Positions 7,101 through 18,575 are shown, counted from the stretch's first letter. The stretch: 64,000 nucleotides of DNA from JAXMAO01 sp046350375 (GCA_046350375.1 JAXMAO010000004.1:1-64000), one strand, 5' to 3'. A program made the numbers and translations. The notes: generated by a model not told the origin, from the letters alone.

Positions 7101-8789
7101 TCATGGCTTCGGGCGGACAGCCCCGCCCGTCGTCGCCGCCACCGTCGCCCCCACGTCGGCCGCCACCGTGTTGATCGGCAGCGTCACGGTCACCAGCGTT
7201 CCGTGTCCCGGCTCGCTCCGCAGATCGACCGCGCCGCGATGCTCCTCCACGATCTTCCGCGTCACCGCCAGCCCCAGCCCCGTGCCGCCATGCCCCTTCG
7301 ACGACTGGAACGGCTCGAACAGCCGCGCCAGCCGCTCGGGCGGAATGCCCGGCCCGTTGTCGCCGACCAGCAGCGTGGCGCGCTGCGTCGCCGCGTCGAA
7401 GCGCGTCGCCACGCGCACCACGCCCGTCGTTCGCGCCACTGCGTCGATCGCGTTGCCGACCAGGTTCAGCACCACCTGGTGAATGCCGTCGGCGTCGAGC
7501 GGTATGGGCGGCAGCGGCTCTTCCAGGTCACTGCGAATGACCACGCTCTTGTCGGTCGCGCGGCGCTGCACCGCCGCCAGCGCGTCGCGCACGATCGGGT
7601 TGAGCTGGATCAGCTCGAGCCGCGGCTCGCGCTCCTTGCCATACGCCAGCATGTTCATCGTCAGGTTGTAGATCCGCTCGATGTTGCGCTGCACGATCTG
7701 CCAGCCCTGGTCGATGGTGGCGATCTGCTGCCGCGCCAGCCCCAGCTCGACCACGTCGGTTCCGCCCGACAGCCCCTGCAGGATGTTCTTGATCGCGTGC
7801 GACAGCGCCGCCACGGTCTGCCCGGTCGCCGCCAGCCGCGCCGTGTCCAGCCGCTCGCCCACCAGCCGCGTATTCTCGACCGCCAGGCCGCTCATCCGCC
7901 CGATCGCCGTCACCAGGCGCATCTGCTCCTCGGTGTAGATGTGCGCGCTCATCGGGCTGTCGACGTGAATGACGCCGAACACGTCGTCGCGCGCCACAAT
8001 CGGCGCGCAGATCATCGACCGCAGCCCGAACGCCTGGATGCTCCCGCTGCGGCGCTTCGCGGCGAACCGCTCGTCGCTCGCCGCGTTGCTGCACAGCACC
8101 CCCTCGCGACGCGTCACCACGTGGTCGATGATCGTCCGGCTGGTCGTAATGCGGTCCGGCGCTTCGTTCTCCGGCAGGCGATAGCGCACCACCAGCGGCT
8201 GAAACGCCCCGCCGCCCGGCGGTCGCACGAGGATGAACCCGCGCTGCACCGGCACCTGCTCGAACAGAATGTCCATCACCCGTTCCAGCAGCTGCTGCGG
8301 CGTGCCGGCCGTCGCGATCGCGTCGGCGAGCTGCGACATCACCCGCCACGCGCGCACCGCGTCGGCCACCGCCGGCGACGCCATGATCACGCTGTCGTCG
8401 TTGCTCGCGACGCTTGACAGCACCGATACGTCCAGGTCCTTGCCGCCCGCGTCCAGGTTTACCAGGTCGTCCGGCCCGCGCCCGCTGGCGACGTAGATGC
8501 CCGCCTCGTCGCTCCACAGCAGCAGCGTCCCGCCGATGCGGATGTGGTCGCCATGCTGCAGCGCCGCGGGCTGCTGCAGCCGCTTGTTGTTGAGATAGGT
8601 GCCGTTGGCGCTGTCGAGGTCGGCCAGCAGCCAGCGTCCGTCGGCCCGCCGCAGCTCGGCGTGGCGGCGCGAGGCGGTCAGGTCCGACACCGGCACGACA
8701 TCGCTGGCGCGCCCGATGATCGTCCCGGGTTCGAGCGAGTGGAAGACGCGCCCCTTGTCGGGGCCTTGCAGGATGGTCAGGCTGGCCAC
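7101..8789 (-). CDS. FHA-GAF sensor histidine kinase
   Basis: This 562-residue soluble protein has three parts. An FHA phosphopeptide-binding domain lies at about 20-95 (GRASD, SRRHAEL, SANGTYLN). A GAF sensor domain spans about 165-310. The histidine kinase core has the phospho-acceptor His331 in ALSHAIKN and an ATPase domain from about 430, with the N box NLVGNAIDAV, G1 DNGPGIP, and G2 GTGLGLAV. It would autophosphorylate His331 in response to a GAF ligand, while the FHA domain points to cross-talk with Ser/Thr kinases, which are abundant in planctomycetes. No transmembrane segment is seen, so it acts in the cytoplasm. No response regulator is encoded nearby, so it is an orphan kinase in this window. 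Confidence 0.9.
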   Translation of the reverse strand: MASLTILQGPDKGRVFHSLEPGTIIGRASDVVPVSDLTASRRHAELRRADGRWLLADLDSANGTYLNNKRLQQPAALQHGDHIRIGGTLLLWSDEAGIYVASGRGPDDLVNLDAGGKDLDVSVLSSVASNDDSVIMASPAVADAVRAWRVMSQLADAIATAGTPQQLLERVMDILFEQVPVQRGFILVRPPGGGAFQPLVVRYRLPENEAPDRITTSRTIIDHVVTRREGVLCSNAASDERFAAKRRSGSIQAFGLRSMICAPIVARDDVFGVIHVDSPMSAHIYTEEQMRLVTAIGRMSGLAVENTRLVGERLDTARLAATGQTVAALSHAIKNILQGLSGGTDVVELGLARQQIATIDQGWQIVQRNIERIYNLTMNMLAYGKEREPRLELIQLNPIVRDALAAVQRRATDKSVVIRSDLEEPLPPIPLDADGIHQVVLNLVGNAIDAVARTTGVVRVATRFDAATQRATLLVGDNGPGIPPERLARLFEPFQSSKGHGGTGLGLAVTRKIVEEHRGAVDLRSEPGHGTLVTVTLPINTVAADVGATVAATTGGAVRPKP

Positions 8790-8852
8790 GGGGCTAGCAT
8801 CTCACGCGGATCGGGCACAGCGGGCTCGGCGACAGCGCCGCCGATCCGCGGC

Positions 8853-10064
8853 TCAGGTCCCGCCGGCGGGCCGGATGATCGGCGCGGCCTCGAAGCTGTC
8901 GAAGCCGACGACCGCGTCGCCGCGCGTGAACACGCCCACGCGCCCGTCTTTCTTGAAGGTGCCGTCGCGCGTGTTGATGATGACGTTCTCATCGACCCGC
9001 CCGATGAGCCGCTCGCCAAACCGCTCCAGCGACAGCTTGTACCAGCGCGCCGGGTCGCACTGGAACTCCTTCGTATCAATCGGCGTCAGCGTCCCGTCGA
9101 CCATCTTGCCGCACTCGACGCGGTTCTGCTTGGCGTCCAGGGCAATGTAGTAGAAGTTCCTCTTGCTGGCGTAGCTCATCACCACGCCGCCGCAGCGGCT
9201 CTGCACGCCGTCGGTCGCGTGCAGCCTCACGCTCGCGTGCCCGACGCCGAACTTCACGCCGCGAAAGACGCACACGTTCACGTCGGCCGGCGTCGCCTGA
9301 GTCGTCTCCAGCGTCAGCACCGTGCCCGAACCGCCTTCAACCTTGCCCACCTTCCACTGCGGCGGCGACTGCCCGTTCGAGTAGCCCTTCCAGCCGTCCG
9401 GCAGCTCGCCCTCGCTGGTGTGGTCGAACTCTTCCACCACCACCGCGTTGCCGAGCAGGTCGCGCTTGCTGCTGTGCTTCGGCTTGGCCGGCTTTTCGTC
9501 GCCGCCCGCCTGCACAGCCTGCCCGCCGCCCAGCAGTCCGCCCAGACCGCCCGCGCCAGACACCGGCTCCAGGCCGTCCAGCTTCTTCTTTTCAACAGGA
9601 ACGATCGACAGCTCTTCCTCGGACACGGTCATCGCCGGCGCCGCGATCCGCGCGATCTTCACCTTCACCGACTTGCCGATCTTCAGCTTGCTCATCCGCG
9701 TCGCCAGCGCGTCGGGCGCTTCGTCATGACCGGCGATGCCGACGATCGTGTCTCCGGGCTTCAGCCCCGCCTTGTCGGCCGGACCCTCCTTCAGAACCAC
9801 CGCCACCACCAGTCCCGGCCGCATTGCCGCCAGCATCTTCTCGACCTTGCCGCGCTGCTCCGCGGGCAGGCTCGACAGCATCGCCTTGGCCTGTTCGCCC
9901 TGGCTTTCGATCTGCTCGCGCGTCATCGGCTGCACCGACACGCCGATGTAGCCGCGCTCCTTGGCGGCCGACTTGGCCGGGGGCGTGTCCTGTGCACATG
10001 ACAGCGTGGCGCTGACGATCACTCCCAGCGCGGCCAGGCTCGACACAACGCGAACGGTGTACAT
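8853..10064 (-). CDS. Secreted PDZ-domain protein with a C-terminal beta-sandwich domain
   Basis: The 403-residue product starts with a signal peptide (VVSSLAALGVIVSATLSCA) ending at a Cys-Ala, possibly a lipoprotein. A PDZ domain follows (RGYIGVSVQP ... GPADKAGLKPGDTIVGI), with an inserted helical stretch rich in Gln and Glu between its first strands. After a Gly-rich linker the C-terminal 180 residues look like a concanavalin/DUF1080-type domain (FDHTSEGELPDGWKGY, then YKLSLERFGERLIGRVDE). No protease domain is present, so it probably serves as a periplasmic binding or scaffold protein. GAGGA lies seven bases before the ATG, and a perfect TATAAT is found about 48 bases upstream of it. Confidence 0.75.
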   Translation of the reverse strand: MYTVRVVSSLAALGVIVSATLSCAQDTPPAKSAAKERGYIGVSVQPMTREQIESQGEQAKAMLSSLPAEQRGKVEKMLAAMRPGLVVAVVLKEGPADKAGLKPGDTIVGIAGHDEAPDALATRMSKLKIGKSVKVKIARIAAPAMTVSEEELSIVPVEKKKLDGLEPVSGAGGLGGLLGGGQAVQAGGDEKPAKPKHSSKRDLLGNAVVVEEFDHTSEGELPDGWKGYSNGQSPPQWKVGKVEGGSGTVLTLETTQATPADVNVCVFRGVKFGVGHASVRLHATDGVQSRCGGVVMSYASKRNFYYIALDAKQNRVECGKMVDGTLTPIDTKEFQCDPARWYKLSLERFGERLIGRVDENVIINTRDGTFKKDGRVGVFTRGDAVVGFDSFEAAPIIRPAGGT

Positions 10065-10111
10065 GGAGAAATCCTCGCGACGCAGGTTGCCGGCCCCGTC
10101 GATGCTTCCCG

Positions 10112-10117
10112 ATTATA
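10112..10117 (-). promoter_or_regulatory. -10 element upstream of the PDZ protein gene
   Basis: A perfect TATAAT on the minus strand lies about 48 bases before the ATG at 10064. No -35 hexamer matches well at 16-18 bases, so this rests on the -10 alone. Confidence 0.45.
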
Positions 10118-10156
10118 GACGATCACCGCCCCGCGACGATATGGCGCCCGCCGCCA

Positions 10157-10772
10157 TCAGCGCAGGTTGCCTGTCTCCGGTCGCAGCAACATCTTCTGAA
10201 CCATCAGGTAGTTGACCCCCTTGTATTCCGTCACCTCGCCGCTCACCAGGAAGACCACCGACTCCGTCCCGCCGCCCGAGGCAATCTCCATGTCCTCCAG
10301 CATGCGGTTCGGCAGCAGACGCAACGGCAGCTCGGCCTGCTCGGTGCCGCGACTCTCGATGGCATACATCCACTGTTCGCCCTGGCGAACCAGTCGCCCG
10401 GGCCGATCCACCAGCCGGTAGCCGTCCGGGTAGAGCCGCGGGTTCGGCGGCACGACCGCGTTCTTCGGCATCGCCGCCGGCGCCGAGCGACATCCGCTGC
10501 GCCCAGGCGGCAGGTTCAGGCGGACGATCGGCGCTGCGCTTCCCTGCTTGAGCGCGGCGGTCGAAATGTCCGACGGCGTCGGCGCCGCGGCGCGCTCATC
10601 GTCGTAGGCCTTGTCGGCCATCGCGGAGTTGCGACGTGGCGGGCATGTCGGCCGGTTTCGGCGCCGACGCCCATCACCAGCAGGCGTGGGCCGCAACGCG
10701 TAGCGCGGCCAGTGCCACGCCCAGCACTTCGACAGCAGCGGTGAGCGATTGATGAGCTGGGGTTCGTCTCAT
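10157..10772 (-). CDS. Putative secreted protein of unknown function (frameshifted)
   Basis: GGAGG eight bases before an ATG at 10772 opens a frame with a signal-like N-terminus (MRRTPAHQSLTAAVEVLG, then ALAALRVAAHAC). That frame stops at 10674, while the downstream part (KAYDDERAAAPTPSDI ... EYKGVNYLMVQKMLLRPE) continues in another frame to the stop at 10157. An indel near 10680 explains both. The mature part is about 170 residues, with a proline-rich linker and a conserved-looking C-terminal half containing NPRLYPDGYRLVDRPGRLVR and YLMVQKMLLRPETGNLR. The family was not recognised. It may be an outer-envelope or processing accessory protein. The gap to the next gene upstream is short. Confidence 0.55.
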
Positions 10773-10828
10773 GGGATGGACCTCCCGTGCCGACCGCGGC
10801 GCACCGCGCTCGCCCGGCGCTGGGATTT

Positions 10829-13067
<2,239 letters not shown>

Positions 13068-13129
13068 GGCTCGGCGCGGCGCAGGTCCGCGACCCGCGCG
13101 GCAGTCTAGCGTCGCGTCCGATTCGTTCT

Positions 13130-13231
13130 TTCGGGTAAGGCAGAGCTCCTTGTTTCGGGTAGGGCGAAGCTCCAGCGTTCCGGTAGGCCGACGCTCCTTC
13201 TTTCGGGTAGGGCAAAGCTCCAGCTTCGCCC
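13130..13231. repeat. 24-bp tandem repeat, four degenerate copies
   Basis: Units beginning TTCGGGTA (or TTCCGGTA) start at 13130, 13154, 13178 and 13202, an exact 24-base period. Each carries a GGC-A-GCTCC core like that of the palindromic repeats near 3.3 kb. The last unit extends into a hairpin, GGGCAAAGCTCCAGCTTCGCCC. No gene lies in the 290 bases between clpS and the DUF255 gene. Confidence 0.75.
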
Positions 13232-13357
13232 CGTCGCCGCGACGCGGCAGCACCTTGTGGTACGCAGACCCGAGCAGTCGACTGTGACGAAGCACTCGCG
13301 GCCAGTGCGACGGTTCAGAAGCGGAAACACGACCGACCGCGCGACGGCGGATCGGCC

Positions 13358-13681
13358 TCACTCGACCGGCTCAATCGTGACCGTCAGGCTGGCCGACTGG
13401 AACTGCTCCTGGTAGAGCTCGGCCCGCTCCTTGTGGGTGACCAGCAGCAGGGCGCAGCCGGTCTCGTGGGCCTCGAGCGTCCGCAGGATGGCGTCCTGCT
13501 CGTTCAGGTGGGTGAGCAGGATGATGGTGGCGATGACGTGCTCGACCGTGTTCTCGTCGTCGTTGTGGAGGATGACGCGGTATTGCGGCAGAAAACGCGG
13601 CTTGGCCCGCGCGGGGGCGCGGCCCGGCGTCGCCTGGACGACCGGCGGTTGCACGGCGACGGCCTGACTGTCCGAGTTCAC
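13358..13681 (-). CDS. clpS: ATP-dependent Clp protease adaptor ClpS
   Basis: ClpS binds N-degron substrates and hands them to ClpA/ClpC-ClpP in the cytoplasm. The diagnostic block QYRVILHNDDENTVEHV and the later LEAHETGCALLLV are both present. The open frame extends upstream to 13879, but a perfect TATAAT lies at 13760-13755, so translation must start below it. The GTG at 13681 with GGAG nine bases upstream gives MNSDSQAVAVQPP and 107 residues, the usual ClpS length. The start with ATG at 13771 would lie upstream of the inferred transcription start. DUF58 is transcribed divergently from about 100 bases away. Confidence 0.88.
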   Translation of the reverse strand: MNSDSQAVAVQPPVVQATPGRAPARAKPRFLPQYRVILHNDDENTVEHVIATIILLTHLNEQDAILRTLEAHETGCALLLVTHKERAELYQEQFQSASLTVTIEPVE

Positions 13682-13754
13682 CCGCTTGCGCTCCGCGCCC
13701 GGCCTCACGGTCGGGTCTGTTTCTACGCTGTCACGCGAAGAGACGTTCGCCTTA

Positions 13755-13784
13755 ATTATAAGGATCGGCATTCCGGCCGTACAA
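13755..13784 (-). promoter_or_regulatory. Promoter of clpS
   Basis: Minus-strand TATAAT (13760-13755) is a perfect -10. TTGTAC 18 bases upstream is a partial -35. The expected transcription start near 13748 leaves a leader of about 65 bases before the GTG start. Confidence 0.6.
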
Positions 13785-13896
13785 GTTTTCTTTTGCCGCA
13801 CCGCCCGGCGTTCGGGCGCGGGCGGTTTGGGCTGGCCGCCGCGTCGCCGCCCGCCGCGGCTATGATAGTCGTCTTCCAACCAGGGTGCCCCGCGCC

Positions 13897-14808
13897 ATGC
13901 CCGAACCCGCCGCCATCCAGCCCGCCGCCGACGGCCCGCTGCTCGACGCCGACTTCATGGCGCGGCTGGAGCAGCTCGAGCTGGTCTCGCGGAAGATCTT
14001 CGCCGGCAAGATGAAGGGCGAGCGCCGCAGCCCGCGCAAAGGCGAGTCGGTCGAGTTCGCCGACTATCGCAACTACGTTGTCGGCGACGACCTGCGCTTT
14101 CTCGACTGGAACCTCTACGCAAGGCTCGACCAGCTCTTCCTGCGCCTGTTCATCGAGGAGGAAGACCTGAGCGTCACCCTGCTGCTCGACGTCAGCACCA
14201 GCATGGACTTCGGCTCGCCGCACAAGGGGCTCTACGCCAAGCGCGTCGCCGCGGCGATCGCCTACATCGGCCTGGTTAACCTCGACCGCGTCAGCGTCTT
14301 CGCCTACTCCGATCGCATCGTCGGCCAGCTCGCCGGGCTGCGCTCGAAGCGCCTCATGGCGCGGGTGGTGTCGTTCCTGAACGAGCTGGAGACCGGCGGC
14401 GCGAGCGACTTTGCCGCCGCGGCCCGCGAGTTCGCCATCCGCCACACGCAGAAGGGCGTCTGCCTGGTGGTGAGCGACTTTCTCGACAAGCGCGGCCTCG
14501 AGGACGGCCTGCGCCACCTGCTCGCCCGGCGGCTCGACGTCTATCTGCTGCACCTGCTCTCGCCGCAGGAAGTCCAGCCCGAGCTCACCGGCGATCTGAA
14601 GCTGGTCGACGCCGAGGACGACGACATGACCGAGGTCACCATCTCGCGTCCGCTGCTCGATCGCTATCGCGCCAACCTCGAAGCCTACTGCACCCAGGTC
14701 CGCGAGTTCGCCGTGCGGCGCGGGATGAACTACCTGTTCGCGACGACGCAGGTGCCGTTCGACCAGGTGGTGATGAACACCTTCCGCCAGCGCGGGCTGG
14801 TGCGCTAG
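13897..14808 (+). CDS. DUF58 domain protein (von Willebrand A-like)
   Basis: This 303-residue cytoplasmic protein shows the DUF58 signature KMKGERRSPRKGESVEFADYR and GDDLRFLDWN in its N-terminal third. It then has a von Willebrand A-like fold with an intact MIDAS motif, LLLDVSTSM (Asp98, Ser100, Ser102). DUF58 proteins usually sit beside a MoxR AAA+ ATPase and Bat-type proteins, and are thought to assist envelope protein complex maturation. Here the BatA-like partner is two genes downstream but no moxR is visible upstream, where divergent clpS lies instead. The start is the ATG giving MPEPAAIQP. The GTG at 13885 is an alternative, and a TATGAT element lies about 30 bases upstream of the ATG. 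Confidence 0.88.
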   Translation: MPEPAAIQPAADGPLLDADFMARLEQLELVSRKIFAGKMKGERRSPRKGESVEFADYRNYVVGDDLRFLDWNLYARLDQLFLRLFIEEEDLSVTLLLDVSTSMDFGSPHKGLYAKRVAAAIAYIGLVNLDRVSVFAYSDRIVGQLAGLRSKRLMARVVSFLNELETGGASDFAAAAREFAIRHTQKGVCLVVSDFLDKRGLEDGLRHLLARRLDVYLLHLLSPQEVQPELTGDLKLVDAEDDDMTEVTISRPLLDRYRANLEAYCTQVREFAVRRGMNYLFATTQVPFDQVVMNTFRQRGLVR

Positions 14809-14833
14809 CGATTCTCAAGCTGCGAGGCGTTCC

Positions 14834-15460
14834 ATGCGGCGCCGGGTGGTCGTTCGGCCGCAAGACGTGATGTCCCCAATGCAACTGTTCGGCACGGCCT
14901 TCGCGCTGGGTTTTGCCGTCGCGGTCATCTACATGCTGGCTGCCGGTTTGACTCAGCTGACCCGGGCGCTGCTGGGTGCCTGGCGCGAAGTGGTTGATTT
15001 CGTCGTCTTCGTGGCGTGGCTTGTAGGGGCGATCCTGCTCGTTCGTGTGCTGCGGCGAGAGATGTTTCGATCTTCCCGCCGCTGGACGGTCGCGTTCGGT
15101 CTGGCGGCGGGCCTTCATGCGGCAGCGCTGTTTCCAGTGACCGTGATTGCGATGCGAATGCCTGATCCGGTCATCGTGCTACTACTGATCATTGGACTTC
15201 CGTTCACCGCAGTGTTCTTCCTGATTTTCACGCTCGCGGTGTCGCTCTTCTCGCCGCGCGTGACCGTCAACGACGGCACGCTCTGCCCCGGCTGCGAGTA
15301 CTGCCTCATCGGCAACACCACGATGATCTGCCCCGAGTGCGGTCGGCCGTTTACCTTCGAGCAACTGGGCACCACCGGTGCCGCCTTCCGCGCTCGCGGC
15401 GCAGCCGGGCCGGCGAGTGCTCCGGCGATCGACCCGGCGCGCGAGGCGTCGCCGTCGTGA
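14834..15460 (+). CDS. Multi-pass membrane protein with C-terminal zinc ribbon
   Basis: The 208-residue product has about four hydrophobic segments (for example LFGTAFALGFAVAVIYMLAA, VVDFVVFVAWLVGAILLV). A cytoplasmic zinc ribbon follows with four cysteines in CPGCEYC ... CPECGRPF. The protein then ends in an Ala-rich tail. Such C-x-x-C ... CPECG proteins are common in planctomycetes and of unknown function. A smaller relative occurs at 40391-40720. It lies 25 bases after DUF58 and 79 bases before the BatA-like gene, so these three are probably one operon. Confidence 0.7.
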   Translation: MRRRVVVRPQDVMSPMQLFGTAFALGFAVAVIYMLAAGLTQLTRALLGAWREVVDFVVFVAWLVGAILLVRVLRREMFRSSRRWTVAFGLAAGLHAAALFPVTVIAMRMPDPVIVLLLIIGLPFTAVFFLIFTLAVSLFSPRVTVNDGTLCPGCEYCLIGNTTMICPECGRPFTFEQLGTTGAAFRARGAAGPASAPAIDPAREASPS

Positions 15461-15539
15461 CCGGCCGCACCGCCGCCGCCGCGCCACGTGCCACTCGATT
15501 CGACGCCGCCGCCCGGCGATGCGACAATCCGGCCCGGCC

Positions 15540-17513
15540 ATGAAGTTCGTCTCACTCTCCACGCTCGTCTGGACCGCCGCGCTGGCCGTACCGGCTCTGC
15601 TGCTGCTCTACTTCCTCAAGCTCCGCCGCCAGCAGCACGTCATCTCCTCCACGCTCCTGTGGCGCAAGGCCATCGAAGACCTGCAGGTCAATGCCCCGTT
15701 CCAGCGGCTCCGCAAGAACCTGCTGCTCTTCCTGCAACTGCTGGTGCTCGGGGCGATCCTCTTCTCGCTCGGACAGCCGGTCGCCAAGTTCCTCCAGGCC
15801 CGCGAGCGAACCATCGTCATGCTCATCGACCAGTCCGCCTCGATGAAGGCCGGCGAATCGAGCGGCACCCGGCTCGACGACCTCAAGCGGCTGGCGACCA
15901 ACTTCGTCGACGGCCTCGACCCCACCGACCGCGCCATGGTGATCGGCTTCTCCGACCGCGCCAGCGTCGTCTGCCCGTTCACCGGCGACAAGCGCCAGCT
16001 CCGCCGGCAGATCGAGTCCATCGAGGCCACCGACGCGCGGACCACCCTGGCCGAGGCGCTGCAACTGGCGGTCGCCTACAGCAGCCGCATCGTCGACGTC
16101 GTCGGCGCCACCACGCCCCAGCCATCCGCCCCCGACGCCGACCTGGAGCTCTTCTCCGACGGCCGGGTGGATGACGCCAACTCGCAGGTCGTGCAGCGCG
16201 GCAAGATGCGCTACTACCGCGCCGGCAGCGCCGCCGACAACGTCGGCGTCGTGGCGATGGACGTCCGCCGCAGCTACGAGCACCCCGGGCAGGTGTCGCT
16301 CTTCGCGCGCGTCGAGAACTTCGGCCCCCAGCCCGTCCGCACCGACGTGACGCTGCTGCTCGACGGCAAGATTCTCAAGGTCCGCGAGGTGTCGCTCGGT
16401 CCGGCCGCCGGCGCCACCACCGCGCCGGCCGCGCCGTCGCCCGAGGCGTCGTCGGCCAGCCTGGCGTTCGAGTTCGCGCACGACGGCTCCGGCACGCTCG
16501 AGCTGCGCATCGAGCGGCGCGACGCCCTGGCGGCCGACAACGTCGTCCAGGCCGTCCTTTCGGCGCCGCGCGGGCTGTCGATCCTCGGCGTGTCGGACCG
16601 CGCCGGCGTCCAGTTCGGCGTCAAGCGCGTCATCGATCAGATGCCCGGCGCGACGCTGACCTGGCTCACGCCCGACGAGTATGAAAAGGTGCCCGAGGCC
16701 ACGCTGGTCGAAGGCGGCCGCAGCAGGCACGACCTGGTGTTGCTCGACGCGCACGACACCGCCCGCGTGCCGGCCGGCAACTACCTGTTCCTGGGCGGCG
16801 TGCCGCGCGGCGCGGGCGTTTCCGCCGAGGGCACGGTCGAGGACGAGCACGTCGTCAACTGGGACGAGACCCACCCGCTGATGCGCTACGTGCTGTTCGA
16901 CACCGTGCAGATCGCCCAGTGGCGCCGGCTGAAGCTCCCGCCCACCGCCGTGCGGCTGGTCGAGTCCGAGACCTCGACCATCGTCGCGCTGGTCGCCGAC
17001 CCTGGCCGGCAAATTCTGCTGCTCGCCTTCGACCTCGGCGACTCCGACTTTCCGATGCGACCCGCCTTTGTCATGTTCCTCATGAACGCCGTCCGCTCAC
17101 TGACGGCCAGCAGCGGCGACGCCGCCGCGCTGCTCCGCCCGGGCGACACCCTCAACTGCCCCGTGCCGCGCGGCGCCGAGCACTGCACCCTCACGCGGCC
17201 CGACGGCCGCACGACCGAGCTCGACGTCGCCCGCTCGGCGCTGGCGTCCTATTCCGACACCCGCGCCGTCGGCATCTACCGCCTGCGGTTCGACGACGCC
17301 GACGCCACCACCGCCGCCTACGCCGTCAACCTGCTCGACCGCACCGAGAGCAACATCGCCCCGCAGGAGCGCTTCAGCGTCGGCGCCGAGCGGATCGCGC
17401 GGGCCGAGCAGACCGAGCGCGCCAACCGGCCGCTGTGGCCCTACGCCGTCGCGGCGGCCCTGCTGTTCCTGCTGATCGAGTGGTGGATCTACAACCGCCG
17501 CGTGATGATCTGA
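15540..17513 (+). CDS. BatA-like von Willebrand A membrane protein
   Basis: This 657-residue protein begins with the BatA N-terminal region: a membrane helix, the motif LYFLKLRRQQHVISSTLLW, and a second helix near residue 65. A von Willebrand A domain follows with intact MIDAS (LIDQSASM; Asp97, Ser99, Ser101). A beta-rich extracytoplasmic region comes next, then a C-terminal helix (LWPYAVAAALLFLLIEWWIY). The ATG that gives MKFVSLSTL is chosen since the longer frame upstream is low-complexity Arg/Pro-rich and overlaps the preceding gene. Such proteins work with DUF58 and MoxR-type ATPases in surface or metal-dependent protein maturation. The likely site is the cytoplasmic membrane facing outward. 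Confidence 0.85.
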   Translation: MKFVSLSTLVWTAALAVPALLLLYFLKLRRQQHVISSTLLWRKAIEDLQVNAPFQRLRKNLLLFLQLLVLGAILFSLGQPVAKFLQARERTIVMLIDQSASMKAGESSGTRLDDLKRLATNFVDGLDPTDRAMVIGFSDRASVVCPFTGDKRQLRRQIESIEATDARTTLAEALQLAVAYSSRIVDVVGATTPQPSAPDADLELFSDGRVDDANSQVVQRGKMRYYRAGSAADNVGVVAMDVRRSYEHPGQVSLFARVENFGPQPVRTDVTLLLDGKILKVREVSLGPAAGATTAPAAPSPEASSASLAFEFAHDGSGTLELRIERRDALAADNVVQAVLSAPRGLSILGVSDRAGVQFGVKRVIDQMPGATLTWLTPDEYEKVPEATLVEGGRSRHDLVLLDAHDTARVPAGNYLFLGGVPRGAGVSAEGTVEDEHVVNWDETHPLMRYVLFDTVQIAQWRRLKLPPTAVRLVESETSTIVALVADPGRQILLLAFDLGDSDFPMRPAFVMFLMNAVRSLTASSGDAAALLRPGDTLNCPVPRGAEHCTLTRPDGRTTELDVARSALASYSDTRAVGIYRLRFDDADATTAAYAVNLLDRTESNIAPQERFSVGAERIARAEQTERANRPLWPYAVAAALLFLLIEWWIYNRRVMI

Positions 17514-17643
17514 CCCGTTTCCGCGCGCGGCGATGCACCGCGCTTCACACCCGCCGAGGTCATCCGATAAGCTTCCGCCGCGGTCGCACGACCGCGCCGC
17601 GTCCCGCAACGGGCCGCGCATGGGAACCGGAGGGAGGATCGGC

Positions 17644-18513
17644 ATGATTCGACGGAGAATGACCACGGTGCAATTCAGCGGCCTTGTCGCGGCCGCGCTC
17701 GCGCTGGCGTCGGCCGCCAGCCACGCGCAGACCAGCGACTTCAACATCGCCGGCCAGCTCGTGAGCGACTATTCGCTCAACGCCAACACCGGCATTCCGA
17801 TCAAGTATTCGCAGGTCGCTGCCGGCGGCCTGGGCGGCAGCGGGGCGGTCAACATCCTCGGCGCACAGGACGCCGACCACACCACGGCCGCGTACCAGGT
17901 GCGCTCGTTCGGCCTCTCGGCGCCGGGCCAGAGCGTCACCCTCTCCGAGTTCGTCCTGCGCCAGGATGCCAGTCTCACCTCGACGCCGTTCCTCTCGCTC
18001 GGCGTCCTCAGCGACGTGACCGAGCGGATCGACGCCGGCACCGCCTCCAACAGCTACGCCAGCATCCGCCTGAACCCGGGCACCTCGCCCAGCGACAGCA
18101 CCAACCTCGCGACGCGCGTCTTCCTCCAGACCGAGACCAAGGTCAACGGCGGCGGCAGAATCCGCACCACGCCCGGCATCACCGGCGACCTGCTCGCCGG
18201 CAACTGGTATCGCGTCTCGGCGACCTTCGCCTATTCCAGCGCCGCCGACCTGCTGGTCAGCATGTCGCTCGAAGACTGGGGCGCCAGCGGCGCGGCGCTT
18301 GTCAGCCCGGTCTTCGCCTTCGGGCCGACCAGCGTGGCGCTCTCGGGGCTCGACCAAGTCAACGGCGACATCAGCGTCTGGGCGGCGTTTCGCGGCTTCG
18401 CCGAGGGCGGCAGCGACCTGTACGACAACGTGACCATCACCCCCGAGCCGGCGACGGCGCTGCTGCTCGTCGTCGGGGCGCTGGCGCGGCGCGGTCGCGC
18501 GCGGCGCCGCTGA
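17644..18513 (+). CDS. Secreted PEP-CTERM protein
   Basis: The 289-residue product has a signal peptide (FSGLVAAALALASAASHAQ, cleavage after AHA). A Ser/Thr/Gly-rich beta domain follows, and the C-terminal sorting signal ITPEPATALLLVVGALARRG comes before a basic tail. PEP-CTERM signals are read by an exosortase, which processes and anchors or releases the protein outside. GGAGGGAGG lies six bases before the ATG and sets the start; the frame upstream of it is not translated. The domain itself (SDYSLNANTGIPIKYSQVA) is not recognised. It heads a group of surface-destined genes continuing to 20956. Confidence 0.85.
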   Translation: MIRRRMTTVQFSGLVAAALALASAASHAQTSDFNIAGQLVSDYSLNANTGIPIKYSQVAAGGLGGSGAVNILGAQDADHTTAAYQVRSFGLSAPGQSVTLSEFVLRQDASLTSTPFLSLGVLSDVTERIDAGTASNSYASIRLNPGTSPSDSTNLATRVFLQTETKVNGGGRIRTTPGITGDLLAGNWYRVSATFAYSSAADLLVSMSLEDWGASGAALVSPVFAFGPTSVALSGLDQVNGDISVWAAFRGFAEGGSDLYDNVTITPEPATALLLVVGALARRGRARRR

Positions 18514-18575
18514 TCTCGGACCGGCGCGGCCCGGCGTGGTGCCGCACGGGCGCGCTTGCCGCACGGGCGCACGAC

